In this document: positions 1 to 7,000 of the stretch, piece by piece | How positions within the stretch are numbered: position 1 is the first letter of the stretch | Layout: every line of letters begins with the position of its first letter | NCBI GenBank assembly: GCA_947653505.1 | Contig: CANTHI010000119.1 | Coordinates: 1 to 8,968, forward strand | DNA from: an uncultured Eubacterium sp. | Lineage (GTDB): Bacteria > Bacillota_A > Clostridia > Lachnospirales > Lachnospiraceae | DNA: 8,968 nucleotides | Direction of reading: 5' to 3' | The notes under the pieces: generated by a model | Database searches by the model: none | What the model saw: only the letters and a program-made list of their open reading frames with translations | What the model was told of the DNA's origin: nothing | Program-made: the position numbers and the translations under genes

Positions 1-4
1 AAAG

Positions 5-44
5 AATAAGTTCATAAGCGATATTTCTTGCTTACAAACTTATT
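5..44 (+). promoter_or_regulatory. Inverted repeat in the leader of the sugar transporter operon
   Basis: AATAAGTT at 5-12 and AACTTATT at 37-44 are perfect reverse complements, separated by 24 bases. The right arm ends five bases before the GAGGAGG ribosome binding site (49-55) of the binding-protein gene. It could be an operator half-site pair or a weak leader stem. I see no convincing -35/-10 pair in bases 1-61, so the promoter probably lies upstream of the window. An 8-bp A/T-rich repeat can arise by chance. Confidence 0.2.
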
Positions 45-61
45 ATACGAGGAGGAAAAAC

Positions 62-1423
62 ATGAAAAAGATACTCAGAAAAACCGGGGCGTTACTATTA
101 ACAGCATCGATGGCATTTGCCTTTGCCGCCTGCGGTTCTGGCGATTCCAAAAAACCGGATACCAGCCAGAAAGACAGCACGCAAAGCCAGACAGAAGCAG
201 ACGCAAAAGACAGCGGCTCCGAAGAACCTATCACACTGACAATCTGGCATCAGTCCGTTGCCGATACCGATCCGGTCAAAAAGATTATCGAAGATTCCGT
301 AACCGAATACCACGAACTGCATCCGAATATTACGATCGAGCAGGACGGCGTTACCGGTGAACAGTATAAAACGAAAATCAAAACGGCCTTTGCTGCCGGA
401 GAAGCTCCTGATATTTCTTATATGTTCAGCGGCGGCAGCTTTGTAAAACCATATATTGACGCAGAATATTTACTGCCGATTGATGAATATGTCAGCGAAG
501 AGACGAAAAGCAAAGTACTTCCGGGTATGCTGGACGGATGCACGTTTGACGGCAAACTCTACACGCTGCCAACCGTAACGTTCCTTGCCAATCTGTACTG
601 CAATACGGAAATGTTTGAAAAAGCCGGAGCAGCGCTGCCTACAAACTGGACAGAGCTGTCAGACGCCATTGACAAGCTGAACGCTGCAGGCTATACCCCG
701 ATTATGATGGGTGAAAAAGACCGCTGGCCGGGCATGTACTGGTATGATATCGTCTCAGCAAGAACCGCTGGAAACAAAGCGCTGGAAGAAGCATTCGCAG
801 ATCCATCCAAATTCAATACCGAGCCTTTTATCCAGGCAGCAGAAAAAATGCAGGAGCTGGTAAATGCCAAAGCGTTTAACGACAACATGATGAGCATGAG
901 CTATGATGAGATGGTCGAAGGCTTTGCAGCCGGACAGGGCGCCATGCTGTTTCAGGCAAACTGGGTACATCCTTCCATCCAGTCCGACACGGCCGCGACC
1001 AAGGACAAAGTCACCTGCATCGCTTTTCCGGTGATCGATGGAGCAGCCGGAAGCGCTACGGAATTTTCCGGCGGCAGCTCTGACGGATATTATATCAACG
1101 CCAACTGCGAGCATCCAAAAGAAGCTGTAGAATACCTGTCTTATCTGAGTGAAAAAATCGGCAGGGTCGGCTACCAGCAGGGCGCAGGACTTCCGTGCTG
1201 GAATACGGAAGGTGTAGACACCTCTTCCCTGACCGTACTGGATACAGAATCCGCGGCTCTGATGGAAACAGGCACTTCGTATATCACATGGTGGGATAAT
1301 ATCTTCCCTGCAGAAGCATCCGAAACCTATAAAGATCTCGTTGCCCAGCTGATGGCATTTAAAATCACGCCGGAAGAATTTGCGGAAGGAATGTCCAAAT
1401 TATCACCATCTGAATTTTATTAA
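62..1423 (+). CDS. Sugar ABC transporter substrate-binding lipoprotein (family 1)
   Basis: This is the extracellular solute-binding protein of a CUT1-type carbohydrate importer. It captures an oligosaccharide or related sugar outside the membrane and delivers it to the two permeases encoded next. The N-terminus is a lipoprotein signal: KK/RK charges at residues 2-7, a hydrophobic core at 10-22 and a lipobox FAAC with the lipidated Cys24. Residues 25-55 form a Ser/Asp/Lys/Gln-rich tether, and the folded domain begins at about ITLTIWHQ (57-64). The segment around LPTNWTELSDAIDKLNAAG (192-210) is typical of SBP_bac_1 proteins. The mature length of about 430 residues fits the family. The ATG at 62 follows GAGGAGG with a 6-base gap. 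The family call is firm. The exact sugar cannot be read from the sequence. Confidence 0.93.
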   Translation: MKKILRKTGALLLTASMAFAFAACGSGDSKKPDTSQKDSTQSQTEADAKDSGSEEPITLTIWHQSVADTDPVKKIIEDSVTEYHELHPNITIEQDGVTGEQYKTKIKTAFAAGEAPDISYMFSGGSFVKPYIDAEYLLPIDEYVSEETKSKVLPGMLDGCTFDGKLYTLPTVTFLANLYCNTEMFEKAGAALPTNWTELSDAIDKLNAAGYTPIMMGEKDRWPGMYWYDIVSARTAGNKALEEAFADPSKFNTEPFIQAAEKMQELVNAKAFNDNMMSMSYDEMVEGFAAGQGAMLFQANWVHPSIQSDTAATKDKVTCIAFPVIDGAAGSATEFSGGSSDGYYINANCEHPKEAVEYLSYLSEKIGRVGYQQGAGLPCWNTEGVDTSSLTVLDTESAALMETGTSYITWWDNIFPAEASETYKDLVAQLMAFKITPEEFAEGMSKLSPSEFY

Positions 1424-1449
1424 CCAGAATTTCTCAGACATTTGCTACG

Positions 1450-1478
1450 AAAGGCAGCTGTTTTGAACCGCTGCCTTT
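1450..1478 (+). terminator. Intra-operon hairpin between binding protein and first permease (attenuator or mRNA-stabilising)
   Basis: AAAGGCAGC (1450-1458) and GCTGCCTTT (1470-1478) form a perfect 9-bp stem with an 11-base loop, followed by a short T-rich run. The hairpin starts 27 bases after the stop codon of the binding-protein gene and lies before the ribosome binding site of the permease. In sugar ABC operons such structures typically give partial termination or protect the 3' end of the binding-protein mRNA, so the binding protein is made in excess. The T run (TTTT at 1476-1479, then C) is too weak for a complete terminator. Confidence 0.6.
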
Positions 1479-1509
1479 TCTATTCCCCAAACGAAAGGAG
1501 TTGCTGCAG

Positions 1510-2385
1510 ATGCATAAGATTTTATCCAATAAAAAAGCAATCATATTGTTTATGCTGCCTACCGTGCTGCTTATTTCCATCTTTGTCGTTGTGCCGATAT
1601 TTATGTCGATTTATTACAGTATGCTGGACTGGGACGGCATTGGGCACGGTCTCTTTATCGGACTTCAAAATTATAAAGACATGCTTTCCGACGACCGTTT
1701 TATCAGCTCCATAAAAAATTCGTTATTATATGCCGCGTTTTCCCTGTTTCTGCAGCTTCCGTTTTCACTGCTGCTCGCGATTGTCGTTGCGAATGTAACC
1801 CGTGGGGAAAAATTTTACCGTACGACATTTTTTATCCCTGTCATTATCTCCGGCGTGGTCATCGGACAGCTGTGGCAGAAAATCTACAATGGCGATTACG
1901 GCCTGTTAAACGCTGTTCTCAACATGTTTGGCATCGAAGGACAGGACTGGCTTGGACAGGAAAACACTGCCCTGCTGGCCACGTTTGTGCCAAACCTGTG
2001 GCAATACATCGGATACCATATGCTCATTATGTACGCCGGCATCAAATCCATATCTCCGGATATCAGCGAAGCCGCCAAAATCGACGGTGCCAACAGGATA
2101 CAGACGGCTTTTCGGATTACGATCCCATTGTTAAAGCCGATCCTGCAGGTATGTATCACCTTTTCCTTAATCGGAGCGCTCAAGATCTTTGACCTGATCT
2201 ACGTTCTGACAGGAGGCGGCCCGTTCTTCTCGACCGAAGTACCGACGATCTATATGTATAAAACTGTATTTGATTCCTTCAACTATGGATACGGCAGCGC
2301 CATTTCCATATTCGTTATTTTAGAATGCCTGATTCTGACTGTTGTACTCAGGCTGTTTTTCAGAGAAAAGGGGGACCCGTCATGA
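1510..2385 (+). CDS. Sugar ABC transporter permease, MalF/UgpA-like
   Basis: First membrane subunit (291 aa) of the carbohydrate importer, family BPD_transp_1. A hydrophobic N-terminal segment (about residues 11-35) is followed by further membrane spans near 71-97, 105-123, 155-176, 212-232 and 263-285. The cytoplasmic EAA loop that docks on the ATPase is visible: E187-A188-A189, then D192-G193, ending in the Pro of ITIPLL (P206). The LTGGGP stretch (233-238) is also typical of MalF-type subunits. I chose ATG 1510 because AAAGGAG (1494-1500) lies 9 bases upstream. An in-frame TTG at 1501 directly abuts that site and is rejected. The stop overlaps the next start as ATGA, which points to translational coupling. 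Confidence 0.93.
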   Translation: MHKILSNKKAIILFMLPTVLLISIFVVVPIFMSIYYSMLDWDGIGHGLFIGLQNYKDMLSDDRFISSIKNSLLYAAFSLFLQLPFSLLLAIVVANVTRGEKFYRTTFFIPVIISGVVIGQLWQKIYNGDYGLLNAVLNMFGIEGQDWLGQENTALLATFVPNLWQYIGYHMLIMYAGIKSISPDISEAAKIDGANRIQTAFRITIPLLKPILQVCITFSLIGALKIFDLIYVLTGGGPFFSTEVPTIYMYKTVFDSFNYGYGSAISIFVILECLILTVVLRLFFREKGDPS

Positions 2386-3221
2386 ACCAGAAGACTTCCA
2401 GCAAAATCAAAGCCATCGTTACCCACGCATTACTGCTGCTCTTTGCATTGATTCAGATCTTTCCGATTTTCTGGCTGTTTGGATTTTCCTTAAAAGACAA
2501 CAGTGAAATCTTCGGCGGCAACATCGCCGGACTGCCGCAGCACTGGAGATTTGAAAACTATGCAAACGCCTTTTTTAACGCCAATATTTTCCAGTATTTT
2601 TTCAACAGCATACTGGTTACTGGTGTCACAATTCTCATCACACTGATAACCGCCGCCACCGCCGCATACGCCATTTCCCGCATGATCTGGCGCGGACGGG
2701 AGACGATGTTAAAAATCATCCTGTTAGGAATGATGGTGCCGATTCACGCGGCTTTGCTCCCGCTGTTTATTATTCTGAGTAAGGCGAACCTGTTAAATTC
2801 TTACTGGTCACTGATTATTCCTTACGTGGCATTCGGCCTTCCGATGGCGATCTACCTGTTTACCAGCTTTATGGAATCGCTCCCGAGAGAGATGGAAGAA
2901 GCTGCCGCGATCGACGGATGTGGTATTTACTCCATGTTTATCCGGATTATCTTCCCGCTGATCCGTCCGGCGCTTGCAACCGTAAGTATTTTTACGTTTA
3001 TTTCTTCCTGGAATGAGCTGATGTTTGCCGTCACCTTTATTAACAAGACAGAATATAAGACACTGACTGTCGGCATTATGTCGATGGTTGGCGCTTATAC
3101 GACGAAATGGGGCGAAATCGGAGCGGGACTGATGATCGCTACGATACCTACGGTCATTGTATATCTGCTGCTGAGTGAGCAGGTGCAGAACAGTCTTGTG
3201 GCTGGGGCTGTCAAAGGATAG
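2382..3221 (+). CDS. Sugar ABC transporter permease, MalG/UgpE-like
   Basis: Second membrane subunit (279 aa) of the importer. Membrane segments are visible at about residues 12-36, 71-97, 108-131, 140-163, 195-218 and 245-265. The EAA loop reads E173-A174-A175-A176-I-D-G179 and ends in FPL (191-193). The C-terminus LVAGAVKG is the usual ending of MalG-type permeases. The ATG at 2382 overlaps the preceding stop (2383-2385), with a GGGGGA purine run at 2370-2375 as ribosome binding site. A longer reading from 2325 would run inside the upstream gene and is rejected. No ATPase gene follows, so a shared MsmK/UgpC-type ATPase encoded elsewhere probably powers the system (knowledge of the family, not seen here). 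Confidence 0.93.
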   Translation: MNQKTSSKIKAIVTHALLLLFALIQIFPIFWLFGFSLKDNSEIFGGNIAGLPQHWRFENYANAFFNANIFQYFFNSILVTGVTILITLITAATAAYAISRMIWRGRETMLKIILLGMMVPIHAALLPLFIILSKANLLNSYWSLIIPYVAFGLPMAIYLFTSFMESLPREMEEAAAIDGCGIYSMFIRIIFPLIRPALATVSIFTFISSWNELMFAVTFINKTEYKTLTVGIMSMVGAYTTKWGEIGAGLMIATIPTVIVYLLLSEQVQNSLVAGAVKG

Positions 3222-3236
3222 AAATAAAAATGTATA

Positions 3237-3265
3237 TTGAGATATAAAACAGCTTGTGATAATAT
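3237..3265 (+). promoter_or_regulatory. Candidate sigma-70 type promoter for the small accessory cassette
   Basis: TTGAGA (3237-3242) and TAATAT (3260-3265) are separated by exactly 17 bases, a good vegetative promoter match. It lies directly after the last sugar permease gene, where I see no terminator. Read-through from the sugar operon is therefore also possible. An A/T-rich inverted repeat, ATATTG (3262-3267) and CAATAT (3275-3280), overlaps the -10 and the expected start point. The region is A/T-rich, so chance matches are not negligible. Confidence 0.45.
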
Positions 3266-3301
3266 TGATATATCCAATATCGTTCAGAAAAGGAAATAAA
3301 G

Positions 3302-3325
3302 CCAGATTAAAAAATCCGAATCTGG
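3302..3325 (+). promoter_or_regulatory. Leader hairpin before the 80-residue protein
   Basis: CCAGATT (3302-3308) and AATCTGG (3319-3325) are perfect complements around a 10-base A-rich loop, and a G-T pair (3301/3326) can extend the stem. The hairpin ends 11 bases before the GGGGAGG ribosome binding site at 3337-3343. It has no T run, so it is not a terminator. A role in mRNA stability or translation control is possible but not shown. Confidence 0.35.
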
Positions 3326-3354
3326 TGATCAGAATAGGGGAGGATATATTCATT

Positions 3355-3597
3355 TTGGAAGAAAGAATGACATGGGAAGAAATTCAGAAGAAATATCCGG
3401 ATCAATGGGTCGGACTAACAAACGTAGAATACGAACCAGATAATGACGCTACCATCAAAACCGCAATTGTGAAGTATGCAGATAAATCGAAAGATGAATT
3501 GACAATGATGCAGGTACAGACACATGGTGAAATTTTAGGCAGATACACTACACCAGATAATATTTTCCAATCAGGGTTAGCGGGGTATTTTGGATGA
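3355..3597 (+). CDS. Small conserved-looking protein of unknown function (80 aa), partner of a retropepsin-like gene
   Basis: The protein is small, soluble and rich in charged residues, with no signal peptide or membrane span. It opens with MTWEEIQKKYPDQWVGL, continues through NVEYEPDNDATIKTA and ends in TTPDNIFQSGLAGYFG. I do not know its function. I have the impression, without a search, that close relatives occur in gut Lachnospiraceae next to retropepsin-like genes. I prefer TTG 3355, which is 11 bases after GGGGAGG (3337-3343). ATG 3367 (MTWEEIQ) is the main alternative, with only a weak GGAAG upstream. Extension to GTG 3256 would cover the leader hairpin and is unlikely. The stop overlaps the next start as ATGA (3594-3597), so the two genes were probably co-translated and may act together. 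Confidence 0.7.
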   Translation: MEERMTWEEIQKKYPDQWVGLTNVEYEPDNDATIKTAIVKYADKSKDELTMMQVQTHGEILGRYTTPDNIFQSGLAGYFG

Positions 3598-3910
3598 AAC
3601 AATTTGTACTAAACATAAACAGCCGGTATCAAAGGCCCGTCATTCAGTTAAGCTCATGGCATAATTTTGAAGCTTTACTGGATACAGGCGCTTTTTTCCC
3701 AGCATACACATGATAGCGTGTAAAGATTTGAAAAATGTTCCCTTTCAGTTAATACTTAGCGCTACCATGTTCAGAGGGTTAATCTATGAGATTGATGATA
3801 AAAACCATAAACTGAATGTAACCATACCAGATGATGAGAGCATGATAAGAACCCTTACCATCAGGGATTCTAAAGGAAAGTTACATATTATGTGTGAGTC
3901 GGTATTTTAA
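3594..3910 (+). pseudogene. Broken retropepsin-like aspartic protease gene (internal deletion plus frame change)
   Basis: The first frame runs from ATG 3594 to TGA 3711-3713 (39 aa) and contains FEALLDTGAFFP. LLDTGA is the catalytic Asp-Thr-Gly signature of retropepsin-type aspartic proteases. The second frame, displaced by -1, gives IHMIACKDLKNVPFQLILS and continues to TAA 3908-3910. Its PFQLILSATMF segment followed by YEIDDKNHKLNV resembles the hydrophobic psi-loop and closing strand of the fold. Between these parts a retropepsin normally has several dozen residues, including the glycine-rich flap. Here they are joined directly at about 3699-3710. I infer a deletion whose length is not a multiple of three. 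The second part has no ribosome binding site of its own. A -1 frameshift at 3692-3698 could join the frames but would not restore the missing core, so an active protease is unlikely. Confidence 0.65.
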
Positions 3911-3984
3911 CAGGGCATGTCAGTTTAAACCGGAATCGTTTTAATTCTGTGAGACATTGCTTCTGAAAACCAATCATTTTTTCA

Positions 3985-4042
3985 AAAAAAGTGATGTAGT
4001 CTGAAATCAGGAAAAATATTTCCCAGATTACATCACTTTTTT
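3985..4042. terminator. Bidirectional Rho-independent terminator between convergent units
   Basis: The arms at 3985-4003 and 4024-4042 pair over 19 positions with a single G-T. The core is GTGATGTAGTCTG against CAGATTACATCAC, flanked by A6 on the left and T6 on the right. An inner GGAAA/TTTCC (4010-4014/4019-4023) adds a second small stem. Read on the + strand the hairpin ends in TTTTTT. Read on the - strand it ends in the complement of A7 (3984-3990), so it can stop transcription from both sides. It lies nine bases beyond the stop codon of the - strand permease gene and closes the small + strand cassette. Confidence 0.9.
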
Positions 4043-4050
4043 ATCCTCTC

Positions 4051-7000
4051 TTATTCGATCGACTTTAACGCCTCCGCCATATGGATCCCTTCCAGCTTAA
4101 AATACATCAGCCCATTTACAAACAATGCAAATACAAACGTCAGTACGAGACTCCACACATAGCTTTCCGGCCCGATCGTCGTCTTAAACGAAAGCATGTC
4201 GATCTTTACCTGTTCCATCACAAACCAGTGCAGCCATTTCCCAAGTCCCAGCCCTGCCAGCGCTCCGAATCCGGTCAGCGCCAGATTTTCCCGGAACACA
4301 TAATCCGCCGTTTCCCGTGCATAAAATCCCAGCACCTTAATCGTCGCGATCTCACGAATCCGCTCGGTGATGTTAATGTTGGTCAGATTATAAAGTACGA
4401 TAAATGCCAGACTTCCCGCACACACAATAATCAGCAGTACAATATAATCCATACTCTTCATCATCGAAGCAATCCGCTCGCGCATGTCTCTGGTAACAGA
4501 AACTGACAGCACATTGCCCTGATCTGCCACCGCTGCCGCGGCTTCGTGAATATCCACGCCCTGTCTGACGACGGCACAGGCGCTTTTAAATTCCGGCGCT
4601 ATCCCAAGCTGTGTCTCATAAGTCTCTTTACAGATATATCCATAATTATAAATAAAATTCTCACACAGCGCGCTTACCGTCACGGTCAGACTGCGCATCT
4701 GGCTGTCCCGCAAAACTACGCTGTCGCCTGCGCGGATTCCCATCATTTCCGCCGCTTTTTCAGATAAAACAACCTCATTTAAGGACGGATACGGAATCTG
4801 TGCTCCATCTGTCGTATGCAGCTTTAAAAAATCACGGATTTCGTTTGCATCCTGCGGGATTTCCAGATAAATGGACTTGGTTTTGCCGTTAAAATCCAGA
4901 TCCACACTTTCCTCATATTTGCCGGCAGTCTGCGCCAGCATCCCCTTCGCTTTCTCATTCAGCTCATCCAGCTGCTTTTTTTGTATTCCTTCTGAAAATG
5001 TAATGCCAATATCGTAAATCTGAATCTCATCATACTGCATATCCGCAACATTCGTCACCGAATCTTTGATTCCAAATCCAGTCAGAAGCAGTGCGGTGCA
5101 TCCGCTGATTCCCAATACCATCATAAAAAACCGTTTTTTATACCTGAAAATATTTCGGATAGACACTTTATGCAAAAACTTCATCCGGTTCCATACAAAG
5201 CCGATATGTTCCAAAAAGATGCGCTTGCCGCTCTTTGGTGCTTTCGGCCGGATCAGGCTGGCCGGGACACTGTACAGCTCATATCTGCAGGACGCGTACG
5301 CCGCTCCCATCGAGCAGACCAGCGCCGCAAGGATTGACCAGAAAGCGATCCATCCATCAAAATAATAGGTAATATCTCCCATGCTGTACATAATACGATA
5401 TCCAATCCAGATCACTTTTGGAAACAGATACGTACCAATGACGCATCCAAAAACCGCTCCCACTGCTGCCGCGGATCCCGCATAAAACAGATATTTCCAC
5501 ATAATTGCACCGTTGCCGTATCCAAGCGCTTTTAACACCCCGATCTGTGTCCGCTGCTCTTCTACCATCCGGTTCATCGTCGTCATACAGATCAGCGCTG
5601 CCACCAGAAAAAAGAATACCGGAAATACATTCGCAATCCCTGCGACAATATTCGAATCGCTCTCATAACAGGCATAGCCAATGTTCGTATTTCTTGTCAG
5701 CACGTAAGTATCCGGCTCCTCCAGTTCTTCCAGTTCGCTGCGCGCATCGTCGATTTTCTTCTGGGCATCCGTCGTTTCCTGTTCAAACTCTGCTTTTGCA
5801 TCCGCGTATTCTTTTCGGGCATCCGCAAGCTCTTCCTTTCCCCGATCCAGATCTTTTCTCCCCTGTCTGAGCTCCGCTTTTGCATCCGCAAGTTCCATCC
5901 TTGCTTCCTCCAGCTGTTGTCTGCCGTCTGCCAGCTCTGTTTTGCTGCGCGCAAGCTCTGCCTTTGCGTTTTCCAGTTCGCGCCTGCCAGCCTCCAGCTT
6001 ACTGCGCGCCTTTTCTGTCTCCACTTTTCCTGCCGCCAGCTCCTGTTTCCCTGCGTTTAGTGTCTGCTCTTTTTCCGCAAGCTGCTGTTTTCCTGCCTGT
6101 AGCTGCTGTTTTCCGGACTCCAGCTGCTGTTTTCCCGCCTGTAGCTGCTGTTTTCCGGACTCCAGCTGTACCAGTCCTGCCTCCACCTGTTTTTTTCCGT
6201 CGCGGACCTGTGCCAGTCCTGCCTGTACCTGTTTCTTTCCATCACGGACCTGCTGCAGCCCGGCCTGTACCTGCTGCCGGCCATCGCGGACCTGTGCCAG
6301 TCCTGCTTCTGCCTGCTGCTGCGCTTCCTGTACCTGGATCAGCCCGGCCTGCACCTTTGCCAGTCCCGTCTGCACCTGCTGCCGGCCGGCTGACAATTCG
6401 TCCTCTGCATCCAGCTGCTGTTGCTGCTTTTCCAAATCCGCTTTCTGCTGCTTTAATCCGGCTTCCTGTTCTGCCAGCTCTGTCTTCTGCTGCTCTAACT
6501 GCTCCTCCTGCTTTGCAAGCTCTGCGTCTTTTTCTGTCAGCTCTGTCTCCTGCTGCCGGAGCTGTGCTTCCTGTTTTTCCAGCTCCGTCTCTTTGCCTGC
6601 CAGCTCTGTTTTTTGCTGCCTTAACTGCTTTTCCTGACCAGGCAGCGCTGCTTCCTGCTTTTTCAGCTTTGCTTCTTCCTGCCGCAGTTTTGCTTCTTCT
6701 TTCTGCAGCTGTCTTTTTGCCTTTGCGATCTGGGCGGTGCCGTCGGCCAGCTTTTTTTCATTGGAGGCAATTTCCTGTTCTGCCTGCTGCAGCTGCGCCT
6801 GTGCGTCGCGGATTTCCTGTTCCTTCTCCTGGATCATCCGCCCGCCATCCGCAAGCTCCCGTTCCCCGTCAGCCAGCTTTTTCTCATTTGCCGCAAGCTC
6901 CTGCTCCCCATCGGCAGCTTTCCGCTTTCCTTCGCGCAGTTCCTGTTCGCCGTCTGCGATCTCCTGTTCGCCATCCCTGATTTTTTTCCAGGCATCCGCC

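Noticed and set aside
13..28. A sequence around AAGCGATA that faintly resembles a catabolite control (cre) site.
   Set aside because: Only the central part matches. The conserved TG and CA flanks are missing.
755..1114. A 119-codon frame on the - strand opposite the sugar-binding protein gene.
   Set aside because: It is a shadow of a clear family 1 binding protein, without a ribosome binding site or domain.
2325..2381. Longer start for the second permease.
   Set aside because: It lies inside the end of the first permease gene. The ATGA overlap with a purine-rich site at 2370-2375 is the standard arrangement, and the shorter protein has the normal length.
3256..3354. N-terminal extension of the 80-residue protein from GTG 3256.
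   Set aside because: It would overlap the candidate -10 and translate the leader hairpin. A strong GGGGAGG at 3337-3343 points to the start at 3355 (or 3367).
6081..6387. Regular repeat spacing that could suggest a CRISPR array.
   Set aside because: The units are contiguous, have no unique spacers, keep a protein reading frame and match a heptad period of 21 bases.
5942..6637. A second antisense frame of Ser/Cys/Pro-rich composition that resembles a cysteine-rich surface protein.
   Set aside because: It is another shadow of the same repeats. The Cys/Ser pattern is the antisense reading of Gln/Ala/Glu heptads.
5880..6980. A 366-codon open frame on the + strand, rich in Pro, Ala, Leu and Arg, opposite the permease gene.
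   Set aside because: It is the antisense of the heptad repeats. The Gln/Glu/Ala/Leu codon pattern of the real gene leaves the opposite frames free of stops. It has low complexity, no ribosome binding site and no domain.
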